A DNA stretch of 64,000 bases, from contig JNVV01000014.1 in assembly GCA_000733355.1 (NCBI GenBank), positions 721,661 through 785,660 of the forward strand, given 5' to 3'. The notes under the pieces are model-generated. The model was not told the origin of the DNA and did no database searches. It saw only the letters and a program-made list of their open reading frames with translations. Below, piece by piece: positions 41,607 to 52,577 of the stretch (within the stretch, counting starts at the first letter, position 1; the number at the start of each line of letters is the position of its first letter). The translations under genes were made by a program, and so were the position numbers. The DNA is from Falciphora oryzae (lineage: Eukaryota > Ascomycota > Sordariomycetes > Magnaporthales > Magnaporthaceae).

Positions 41607-43753
41607 GCCCGTGTCTGTGTTTGTTGCGGGGGCGATTATGGCTCGGCCGGCCGCCTGCTCGTTGCTGCTGCTTCCCGTTCCCGGTCAGGGTGCTGTAGGA
41701 GAAGGGGATTTTATCAGCCTTGGCAAGTCGTCGTCGAGTTGCGTCTGGCCGAGGCAGAGGCTGCCATGGCGACCTCCAGGGGACTGAATTGGAAAAGAGC
41801 ACAAGAAAAGAAAAGACAAAGGAAGACGATGGATCTGGCAGACGGGAAGACGGGGAGACGCCAGCAAGGAGCAACACGCGCGCAATAGAGTCGAGCCGAC
41901 TCTAAACTCGTCAACGGTGTGTCGTCTGACCGCAGATGACACGCATCCCAAAAGCCGAGGCTGTTCTTGGCTTGTATGGACGAAACGAGGAGGGAAGTGC
42001 TCGGTGTGCGAGGGGAAGGTCATCTCTTTGGGCCGTCACACCCTCGAGTGATATTGAGCAAGTAAAGAGTCTGGGGAGTTCTTGGGGGGTAACACCCGGT
42101 CGCAGAAGGGGACAAGGATGACGAGGGAGCAAGGAAACGGAGGCAGACCTGTAGTTGCGCGTGTCTCGGCGAAGACGGTGGAGCAGACTACCTCTCGGTC
42201 AGCATCGATGTCATGGCTCTGGCGGGAGTAAGTATCGGCTGTCGGACTGCTTGGTGTTCTGGCTGGCTGGCTGGCTGGACGACTAGAGGGGGCGTGACGG
42301 GCAAAGACGTGGGCGGCGAGGGCGGTTTGACGCTCTGCCACGAGGTGCAACGAGGAGCGTCAGATGCCAAGACCGGCGGGACGGAGAGGGAGGAGAATAG
42401 ATGGAACACCCGACTGTGCGACGGTTGGACAGCAGCAGCAGAAAGAAAGGGTTGGTGTTGCCCGACGCCAGATTGCAATCAGAGATGGATGGATGTTGCC
42501 CCTCCAGCCATCATCATCCATCGCCGTTCCTGCCTCCCTCCCATCCTTGACCCTTCGATTGCCCTGGAGCTTCCATCGAGACTGGAGAGCCAGGGGAAAA
42601 GACCGGCTCGGACCTTCCTCCCTTGGACGCCACAACTTGCTCAAAGTCTCTCAGTCGCGCTGCAAGGCAACGCCAGCGACCCCACCAACTTGCTCACCAG
42701 CTGCCTGAATCGAGCCTAGCGCCCCATGCACGGCCCAGGTGGGGTGGGGTCCAGCCTCGACCTCGTTCTGTAGCAGATGGGCAGCTCACCTCTCAAAAAA
42801 TATCAGAGAAGACGAGGGTTGCCAAGGGACGTGCTGGCCACTCACCGATCGAGGCCAGCCAATCTTCAGCACTCCATCAATCCAGTTGGCAGGTACCCTG
42901 ATGCCTCCCCGAGCCTAGACCAGAGCAGACAGAAGTGAGTTTGCGCAAGTTTTCTTTGATGCGAACCCGCCCGGAGTAGGCCCACTGCCGTCGCCAGCCT
43001 CACCCCGGCAAAATGTCGAAACGGCCTCACCACTGGCGCATTCGTCAGACCGCCCGGGCCGCCCCAGCCTAGTTGGACGCCAAGTAAGCGAACACGCTCG
43101 AGCGGACAACCGCTGGGGCAGAAGACCCAACCGTCCCGACGGCTGCGCAGACAGACAGACGGCGTGGTGCCGCCACCAGGCACCACCATCAGGCACCGCC
43201 ACCCATTGAGCACCAGCGCCAACCCGCCCGCGGCGCCACCTTGACCTGCATCCATCCTAGCTCTCCCGAGCTGCTCCTGTCACGCACACAATCTCCAAGG
43301 GACCCCCGGCCCCCACCACCCGCTCGTGTGGTTAATATGCTAGTCATCTCGTCCTTTTCTTCGTGCGTCTCGCCCCTTGCCGTCTTCCTTGGTCCGACGG
43401 TGTAGATGGCGAGCAAGTTGCCGAGACGAAACAAACAAGTCGACATCTCCCACGCGGCAGCACCAGCAGCTTACCTTGTGTTCCTCAGCCACCGTCCCTT
43501 CTTCCCGTCTTGTTATACGTGAAACCCTGTCTTAGGCGGCCCGAAAGACCAGTGCGCACCTCCCCCATCCTTCTCATAAGACCGCCCTGTGCCCTGCCGC
43601 CAACCGCGTCAGCGGCTGATAATCTTTGTGATCCCTCCCAGCTCTTACTTGACTGCCTTCCTCGCAGCTTTCATATTATCCTTTGACCCCAAGCTCGAAA
43701 GCTCAGACCCATTCTACCCGTCCAGCTCCAAGGCTCCGAGCCCACGAGAAGCG
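41607..43753. other. Divergent intergenic region, ferric reductase/X325 gene
   Basis: About 2.1 kb between two divergent genes connected with metals. It holds no supported gene; short frames lack domains. It should hold both promoters and 5' leaders. GGCTGGCTGGCTGGCTGG at about 42262-42278 is a small tetranucleotide repeat. Confidence 0.5.
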
Positions 43754-44648
43754 ATGGCACCATTGACGTCGATATGCGCGACGGCGGTCTTCCTGGCCGC
43801 GTCGGCCAGCGCGCACTTCACCCTCCGGACACCAGAATCCATCGGCTTCGACGACAGCAAGGAGGACACCGGCCCGTGCGGCGGCTTCGCCCCCGACTTT
43901 GGCAAGAACAAGGTGACCGACTTCCACGTCGGCGGCGAGCCCATCGGCACGAGCCAAAGTCACCCCTCGGCCAGGTGGCTATACCGCGCAACCCTTGACC
44001 AGTCTGCCGCGGGCGGCTGGACCCAGCTGTTCCCCATCACCCTGCAGAACTCGCTGGGCTTCATGTGCCAGCCCTCAGTGCCCGCCCCAGAGGCCTGGGT
44101 GGGCAAGCGGGGCGTCGTCGGCATTGTCGCCAACGGCGACGACGGGCTGCTCTACCAGGTCAGTCATTTTGTTGCCACGCAGTCGAGGAACACGAGGCCC
44201 GGATCTTCTCAGGGTCACACGGCCCCCGGCGCAGTGTCACTTGGCACGCTCGTCCAGCAGACCTGCCGTGCTTGTTTCTCCCTGGCCATGCGTTGCATGT
44301 CGTGGAACACTAGGCAAATTACTGACCACACACCGCCTCCCCTTGCAGTGCGCCGCCGTCAACTTCGTTTCGGGCAAGGGCACCGTGGATGGCAACACGT
44401 GCAGGAATTCGTCGAGCCAGATCGTCTTCACATCCGACCCTCAACTCTCGGCGCTCGCTAGCGGGTCCGTCTCGTCCCCAGTGGGCGCGCCCAACAACAC
44501 CACACCGGGTGGCAGCGGCGGTGGCGGATCGGGCAGTGGAAGCCAACCCGGAGAGACACAGAAGCCCGGAAACAGCGCCGCCGTCGCGACGGGCAACATT
44601 CTCACAATGCTCGCTGTCGCGGGGCTGAGTGCCGCCTACATGTTGTGA
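43754..44648 (+). CDS. X325/BIM1-like secreted copper-binding protein, probably GPI-anchored
   Basis: Exons 43754-44158 and 44349-44648 with a 190-bp phase-0 intron (GTCAGT donor, TTGCAG acceptor); 234 residues. A 20-residue signal peptide leaves His21 as the mature N-terminus, the histidine-brace position of LPMO-like proteins. The family pattern is clear: HFTLRTPESIGFDD, GPCGGF, SQSHPSARWLYRATLD, then YQCAAVNFVSG. A Gly/Ser/Thr-rich linker (about 175-205) and a hydrophobic C-terminus (VATGNILTMLAVAGLSAAYML without the last residue) indicate a GPI anchor. X325 proteins resemble lytic polysaccharide monooxygenases but lack that activity; the BIM1 member of Cryptococcus is tied to copper uptake. 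Function here is inferred from the family. Confidence 0.88.
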
Positions 44649-45379
44649 GTTAACGGGCAAGATTGGATGAGGCTGGCGAAGGGAATGATTGAGGTGTTAA
44701 ATAATAGGGATGAATGCTTGGAGGCTATTTGTTTTCTGCACGTAAATAAAGGCTGTATACAAAAGTCCTCACGCTATTGAAAGCTGTGATGAATGAGAGG
44801 AACGAAGTGGCACGGTCAATTGAAGGAAAAAAAAGCCCGAGACAACGCCGCCTGCGAGGTAGCCCTTCCATCGCCCCACAACGCGATAAGCGATACCGAT
44901 AACGATGGACCCTCGAGCAGCGGGCAACGGTTTTGCGACGGGAATTGGGCAGTCGAGCTGCTACGCGATGTGAGAAACACCACGGAAGCAAAGCAATTTG
45001 GGTGGGCTTCCAGATTTTTGCCCATCAAAACCTGAAGCCCGCTCCGGACTCAATTCCTTTCCACTCCCGCGTGCAGCGGAGGAAAACAATCGCGTCACCG
45101 AGGCCACATGCGGGGTGGATGGCGTGTGGGGAATTTCAAGCTGCTGTGGCCAATCACAAAATCGATTGATTCGCACGACCCCGCATAATTTTGTGACTCT
45201 CAACGATTGAGGAGGGAGGGACTCACGGCGGGCAGACGCAGTCACTGCCTGTGCCCGCCACTGCCAGCCGCGGCCACCCAGCAGAGCTCCAGCCGTGCAA
45301 CCCAAATAGAGGGGTCGTCTGTTTTCTTCCCGAGGGGGGAGAAAACTGCACGCTCCCTTGACTCACCACCCTGCTATAG
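44649..45379. other. Intergenic, promoter of arginyl-tRNA synthetase
   Basis: No gene supported. The right half is the presumed promoter of the synthetase; the left half is the 3' flank of the X325 gene. Confidence 0.5.
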
Positions 45380-47753
45380 ATGACTCCCCTCTCCCGGCTG
45401 CGCCCTCCGTCGATTCCACGTCGACTGCTTCGAGCCCAGTCTCGATTTCCCATTCCGACAGCCATTGCAGCGCGAGCCGTCGCCTCCTCCTGCCGCACCC
45501 CAAGCGCCGCCTGCTTTTGCGACTCCGCGACGACCGCGACGACAGTGTCAACCTCCCCCGCCTCCTCCCCGACCGCGCGCACTGCGCTGCCCCCGACCAT
45601 CGCAAGCCACCCCCACCACCGCGCACTCTCTCGGTTCGCCGCGGCCTTCGACATGGCCTCGCCCGCCGGCGTCGAGCAGCTGGTCCAGCTGGCTGGCAAC
45701 CTCTCGCTCGCCGACGACCAGTTCCCCAACTTCTGGCCCGAGTCCAACCCGCTCGACGTCTACCGCGCACACCTCACAAACATCCTGCATGCCATCACCG
45801 GCGTCGACATCAAGATCATCTACCCGGCAGTCCAATGGACCACCGGCCTCGACAAGGGCGACATGATAGTCGCCATCCCAGCCCTCCGCGTCAAGGGCCG
45901 CAAGCCAGACGAGCTGGTCAAGGAGTATAGCGAAAAGGTGCGCATGCGACACGCGCCACAGCCGCGGCCACGCCCTCATGCGCCGGCGGGTGCCACGCCT
46001 ACAGAGGGCGTGCCCTACTCTAACGGATTGCCATGCTGACGACCACCTGCTGCAGTTCCCCAAGGACGACCCCTTGTTCGCCGAGCCCGTCGTCAACGGC
46101 TACTTCATGCAGTTCTGGTTCAAGCCCGGCCCCCTGACCTCGGCCGTTGTCCCCATGATCCGCCAGCAGGGCAAGGACTTCGGCGGCAACAAGCGCCTCG
46201 GCCTCCGCGACCCCAAAGACCCCAGCCAGGGCCGCAAACGCATCGTAATCGAGTTTTCATCCCCCAACATCGCCAAGCCTTTCCACGCCGGCCACCTTCG
46301 CAGCACCATCATCGGTGGTTTCCTCGCAAACCTCTACGCCGGCGCCGGCTGGGACGTCACTCGCATCAACTACCTCGGCGACTGGGGCAAGCAGTACGGC
46401 CTGCTCGCCCTCGCCTTCGCCCGCTACGGCGACGAGGAGGCCCTGGCCCGCGACCCCATCAACCACCTGTACGAGCTCTACGTCAGGATCAACAGGGAGA
46501 TGTCGGAGGAGAAGGAGAGGATTGAGGAGCGCAAGAAGGCGGGCGAGGACGTGACCGAACTCGAGCAGAAGAGCCTCGACGAGCAGGCGCGGGCCTACTT
46601 TAAACAGATGGTGGAGGGCGACGCCGCCGCAGTGGCGCAATGGCGCCGGTTCCGCGACATGTCAATCGAGCGCTACAAGCAGACATACGCGCGCCTCAAC
46701 ATCCACTTTGACGAGTACAGCGGCGAGTCGCAGGTGACGGAGGAGGCCATGGCCCGGGCGGCCCAGGAGCTGGCCGACAAGGGCATCTCGACCGAGGACC
46801 AGGGCGCCGTCATTGTCGACTTTTCCAAGCTGATCCCGGGCAAGGAGGGCAAGCGGCTGGAGAAGCCCATTATCCGGAAGCGCGACGGCACGGCGCTGTA
46901 CCTAACGCGGGACATCAGCGAGCTGCTGGGGCGCCACGAGAAGTACAAATTCGACCAGATGATCTACGTCGTGGCGTCGCAGCAGGACCTGCACCTGAAG
47001 CAGCTCTTCAAGATTGTCGAGCTCATGGGCCACAAGGACATCATCTCCAAGGTGCAGCACATCAACTTTGGCATGGTGCTGGGCATGAGCACGCGCAAGG
47101 GCACCGTCAAATTCCTCGACGACATCCTGCGCGACGTCGGCGACAAGATGCACGAGGTGATGCGCAAGAACGAGGACAAGTACGCGCAGGTCGAGAACCC
47201 CGAGGTGACGGCAGACACGCTGGGAATCAGCAGCGTCATGGTGCAGGATATGAGCGGCAAGAGGTGAGTTACAATAACGCCCATTCAGTCTGCTATCAAC
47301 AGGCTCGCTGACCTCCGCCCCCCTCGCGCTAGGATCAACAACTACACGTTCGACATCAACGTCATGACGTCGTTCGAGGGCGACACGGGCCCGTACCTCC
47401 AGTACGCGCACGCGCGTGTGTGCTCGATTGCGCGCAAGGCGGGCCTGACGCCCGAGGAGCTCGCGTCGGCGGACCTCTCGCTGCTCCAGGAGCCGCACGC
47501 GATCCAGCTGGTCAGGATGCTGTCGCAGTGGCCCGACGTGTTCCAGAACACGCTCAAGACGCTGGAGCCGACGACGGTCATCACGTACCTCTTCCGCATG
47601 TCACACGCGCTCAGCCAGAGCTACGACCACCTGCGCATCGTAGGCTCCGAGAGGGAGCTGATGAAGGCGCGGATGGCGCTCTACGACGCCACCCGCATTG
47701 TGCTCAGCAACGGCATGAGGTTGCTGGGCCTCAACCCCGTCGAGCGCATGTAA
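45380..47753 (+). CDS. Arginyl-tRNA synthetase, probable dual cytosolic/mitochondrial
   Basis: Exons 45380-45937, 46056-47263 and 47333-47753; introns of 118 and 69 bp, each with a CTGAC branch site. The product is 728 residues. It charges tRNA-Arg. The class I HIGH motif is HAGH (KPFHAGHLRS, about residue 260) and the KMSKS loop is MSTRKG (about 529), as usual for ArgRS. The N-terminal ArgRS additional domain and the C-terminal DALR anticodon-binding domain (NNYTFDINVMTSFEGDTGPY onward) are present. The first about 91 residues are rich in Arg, Ser, Ala and Pro and nearly without acidic residues, like a mitochondrial presequence. A second ATG (45653, residue 92, MASPAGVEQLVQ) starts just where the conserved protein begins and would give the 637-residue cytosolic form. 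Confidence 0.93.
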
Positions 47754-50700
47754 GATTGGTAAGATAAACAAAAAAAAAGAAAAGAAATGTGTAGAGAAAA
47801 GAGATATCCGCGAAGAATAGACGCAACCCATTTGTCCCAATAGGCAGGTGTTCCCATTTCTGGGCAAGCTCCTATGGTATCTTCTCCGGCATGCCTGGCC
47901 ACTACGTGCTATGCTCCTGTCTCTCATGGCCCTCTTCCCCTTCCCCTTCCCCCATGTGCTGTAATGTCATATGGGGTTGGGATCCGCCTGTTGAAAGCAT
48001 AATCCAGACAACCTGCCTGTCGGTGTCATTGCCATACTTTTACTTGTCGCCCAAGGCAGTCAGCCTCTCTGCATGCAGTCCACGGCCGCCCAGGTCTCGG
48101 ACTCTAGTGCACATCTGATGACAAACGGGAGGCATGCGAACTACTGGCGATTCTGGGGTTGCTGACGCGTACGTCTAGTCCATTTGTGCGCCATTTTCTT
48201 GCAGGCCATGCAACACCCATCTTTTGATGCCAAGCTGGGCGGCCAGGGCTTCTCGCGTGGTTTTCCGGTCTATCGGGATTCCAGCCTGGGAACTTTTGGG
48301 CAGTGCGCCATATAGCACATGCCTGCCTAGGAAAGCAGGCAGGTACGCGAAAGGGGCGGGACAGACAAACGGCGTTCAGGTCTCGGGCCAAGGCTACCAA
48401 GGCCTGTGAAGCTGGCTAGGCCGCTGGTGAGGGAGTTTGACGCGAGGGCCTCGCCAATACTTTGCCAATGGCGCCACCGGGATTCCCTCGGCTCGGCGCG
48501 TCGTCACGGTGGCCTCTGCTGCTCTCATGAAAGGCCGGGGAGGTGTGTCGGTGGCTGAACGGGGAGGGGAAGAAGAGAAATGAGTTGAGCCAAAGCACGG
48601 ATGCTGGCTACTCGGGTCTGGGTCTGATGAACAACTCGTTCTTGACAGGCCGAGCTTCTCTGTGCCCTTGCGTCCAGGGCCAGCGCGACGGGTGATCGTA
48701 TGGCCTAGGCCTTCCTTGTGTTGTCATCATGGCCGGAGGCTGTTTAGTAGCGCAGCCACGACCCGTAGCCCTGGTGGGGGAGGGGAGGGCCCGGGCGACA
48801 ACGTGTCAACACGAACTGTCATACCAGACGCACGCGGCTCGTGCATCGTGAGAGCGAGGTTGCAACGTCTGCGACTGGGCGAACCACGGGAACACATCCG
48901 GCACCGAGGAGGGCATGGCGGTGGGAAGACGGTTCTTTGTTCCTTTCTTAACTGAGGAAGGCCAGAACATCCCCCTACGACATGTATGTAGGTGTAAGCG
49001 ACGGCGGTGAATAAGGGCGACGAGGGGTGGTCCAGCCTTGGCGGCATCCTCGGTTGTCGCTGGTCGCTGGTCGCGGCTCGGCAGCCGGACGTCCTGTCCT
49101 TGGCAACCGGGTGGTCCGGAAGCGAAGGAAGCGAGCGGGGGGCACTGGATAGCAGACTGCTGTTATGCTGCGACAGAGTCGGAGGAACACGTCAACGTCG
49201 TGGTGGGCTCGGAATCATGGCTGATTGGCGATGGGAGCGCGAGGGGACCGGGCAGGTGCTGCAATGACTTCCCTCAACTGCAAGCTTCTCTCTCTGTCTG
49301 ATAAGACTCCACCCCTGCCGGCTGAGCTGGGAGTCGTTTTTGTGTTTTGCCCAGTCAGCGAGGTGGACCCCTTCTCGGTCTGGGCCGTCCAGGAAGGGCA
49401 GCGATCGGCCAACAATATTGGCGAAATCTCCCCGACTGCGACCGTCCAGGGCGCGCGCCTTGAACCCAACCGTGCAGCAGGGATCAAAAGGGTGTTGAAG
49501 AAGGGCTACTTCCGGACATTGGCGTGTGGGAAAATCCGTCTCTTCGTTCAGCCCGAGCTGGGATAATTACCGCCTGGGGGAAATGGGATGGGGTTATCCA
49601 TCCGGCTGGTGTTTGGCAGACCATTGGCGCGGCCCCTGGCGTGGCTGGTTCTCGACCGCGGCGCTAGAGTGGGGGGTTTCCAAGGGCCCTGGTTTCGGCG
49701 TTCAGCCGCCATCGAGACGATCACCGTCTGGGCAATTTTGTCTCGCCGGTGTGGGCGGCCTGGCAGGCACCGAGGAGGCAGATGCTCAGGCAAGGCGGTG
49801 GGCGCAAAAACAGGGTTTCAAACCAAGGCGCATGCTTGACCGTCCTCTGTGCATCAGATAGGTGGTGGCTTGATACATTGATGAACGAGGACAGAGCCCG
49901 TTCGCGTGCAGAAAACCGCGCTCGTTTTTGTGCACTCTGCACTCTGGATTCTATTGGCCAGAAGACTGCAGCCGCCACCCTCGGCCGTTTGGCTGCTTTT
50001 CCGTCGCGGCCCGAGTCTATGAGCTGCTGCTTCTGCTACTGCTTCTGCTGCTGCTTCTGCTTCTGCAGCGCTGGCTGCTGTCTTTCACGTGCTCCCCGTG
50101 TTTTGCGCGCGCGCTGCCCGTCGGGCGGGAAGATGTGCGCCGCAATGTTTGTGGTGGTGCCTTCCCAGGAGGCAGAAGCACCGCAAACACAGCAGGCACA
50201 GCACGGCACAGTCCGCCGAGGACGCCCGACCTGCAACCGCCAATCTCCTCTGCTCGGCGAGGGAGGGAGCACGGGGACGAATCAAGCCATCCAGGATGCT
50301 CGGCTATCCGGTACGATGGAAAAGGAGAGCCAGGTTTGACAGCCGACGATCCTTTCCCGCAAAAGTCTGAGCTCCCCTGGCGCCTAGGCCTGCCGGTCTA
50401 GTTCTGCGCCCTTAGTGGCGCACTAAAAAGGCATTACCAAGAATTGTAAGATCAAAGAGGGCGCTATTGTCGAGCGGACGCCTCGGGCGCTTGGCTTTGT
50501 TTTTTATGTTCCTCCGGTTCTGCGCACTCGACTCGCCCAGCTTGAGCTTGCGTGCTTGCCCAGCTCGGGGCAAAAGATCGATCGGGTGCCGAAGCTCGCA
50601 ACGTCTGCCACACGACCGAATGTTCCGTCGTGCCTCGGGTGTTGAACGGTGCAAAGAAATGTGCAAGCAAAAAAGTACACAGGCGTGACATGTCGTTGGC

Positions 50701-52577
50701 TGGATCGGCGATGCACTCAACTCGATTGCATGGTTTCGTGGCGCGATGGAGGCTCTCGTCGGAACGCACCACAGGCACGAGCTTATCGGCCACGGCACTA
50801 ATCAGTCACGCAAAAGAGTGGACCCAACCCCAGACTCCCAGACTCTGTCTCCACATCTGGTGGCTTTTGGGTAATCTTGGCCCCCTGCTGGCGCCTGACT
50901 TGCTTTTTTTTTTTTTGCGTCGTCATCCCAGCTTCTCTCCAGCACTTTGACCACAGCCCAAGGGCATTTCCCATCGACCGCCCTGCACCAGCAGTGATTG
51001 ATCATCGCAAACACACAAGACACTGCGCTGCACCAGGAAAGCCAGATGTGCGAGGACAAGACGAGACCCCTCGATAGCGATCGCTCCATCGCGATTGGCG
51101 AACACGCTGCGCTCCAGCCATGGGGGCAGCCACTCAGAGTGCCCGTCCGTCAGAGCAAGAGCACCTCTCGATGTTGTTTACCGCAGTCGCAGTCCCAGCC
51201 AGAGACAGCACAACAACCTGGCCGCCGCTCGCGCTGTCGATCCCTTTGGGCACCGTCGTCCCGCCCTCGGCGTGCATAATATTGCCTCGCCTCGGCCGCC
51301 TTGGTGCGTTTTTGTCGTGTGTGTGCCTCTGCTAGCTGTGCCTCCTCGCCGGCACCCTATTAGCCGCTCTGTATCCATCCCTGTCTGCCTGCCGTCCTCC
51401 TTCACCTCGTTTTGCAATGAAAATCCACGCGCTAATGCGTGTGCGTGTGTGTGGTCGGGAGCCCCAAGCTCCAAGGCAGAGAAACCAGGGCTTGCTGTCG
51501 GAATGTCCCAAGCCCGTTTCTCTTCTCGGGCTGGCCTTCGGCTATGTCACAAACCGTTTGCCCCCGTACCGGCCATGAGCCCCCGACTGGCCTGATGGCC
51601 ACGGCAAGGAGCCTCGCTCGCTCGGGACGTGCCCGCCTCAGTCAGGAGCCCGCCGCATACGCCCAACTGACTATCGGCCAAGATCGCCAAGTCATCCCAT
51701 CCAGGCGCACCCAGCATGCAGCCATGCGGTGCTTTATTTGCTTTTCTCATCTGTCGAACCCCTCGAGCTCTGACCAAGCCTGGGCTCGGGCCCGAGTCCC
51801 ACGGCTCGAGAGCCACCCTCCGACCTCGCACGCAGCAGCGGTGGGCCACCGCTTGTGCTTGTTCCTCGCTCTCTCTTCCCTCCCTCCCGTGCTGCTCCTG
51901 CTGGCATGCAGCCATGTTCCCCCTGAGCCTTGACTGGCGGGGCCAAGAGACCGCCATGCCAAATGCCCCTGGCCGTCCCAGGGTGGGCTATCCCCAAGAA
52001 GGCACCCCCATCTTGTTCCTCTGACACACCAGCCGCATGCCGCTGCAGGCGCGTCTCGGTCAACTTTGCCGCCCTCCACCGGCCAACCCAAAACCAAGAA
52101 TCGAACCTTGCAAGCATTGGTTGCCCTCCCCGGTCGACAGTCTGTCCCGACCTTGTTCGGGCCCGAGCCCACATGGAGGGGAAAGCGCTCCGGTGGGCTT
52201 TCCCCCATATGAACCCTTGTCCCTTGCCCCCTTGCCTTCTTGCGGGTCAACATGAGGCTAGCTCGAGCAGGGTCTACATTACCACCACCGTTCCCCTTCT
52301 CTCGCTTTGCCCCGACTCCTCTTCTCCTCCCCTTCTTCCGTTTTCCTGTTCTTACCGGTCGATCCTGTTCACCATCGACCTTGGCAGCGCCAGATCGTAT
52401 CTGGCTCTCTGTTCCTCCTCACCCCTCGCACTCACAAGGAGGCCTTGGCCTGCTGTCCTTGCACTGGCCTAGCTCTCTGCCCCATCACCGAGCCAACCTC
52501 TTGAAGACACTGGCACATACAGGAGCAGCAGAGCAACTCAGCAAGGGACAGGGCAAGGCAATAGCCCACCTCGCACA
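47754..52577. other. Long gene-free region upstream of P450
   Basis: About 4.8 kb without a supported gene. Short frames have low-complexity or Arg-rich compositions. It holds a CTG/CTT microsatellite at 50023-50067. GC content looks like the gene space, so this is not a transposon block. Non-coding RNA genes or small spliced genes could be hidden here, but I cannot support any. Confidence 0.45.
50023..50067 (+). repeat. CTG/CTT trinucleotide-rich repeat
   Basis: About 15 units of CTG and CTT, such as CTGCTGCTTCTGCTACTGC. Confidence 0.85.
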
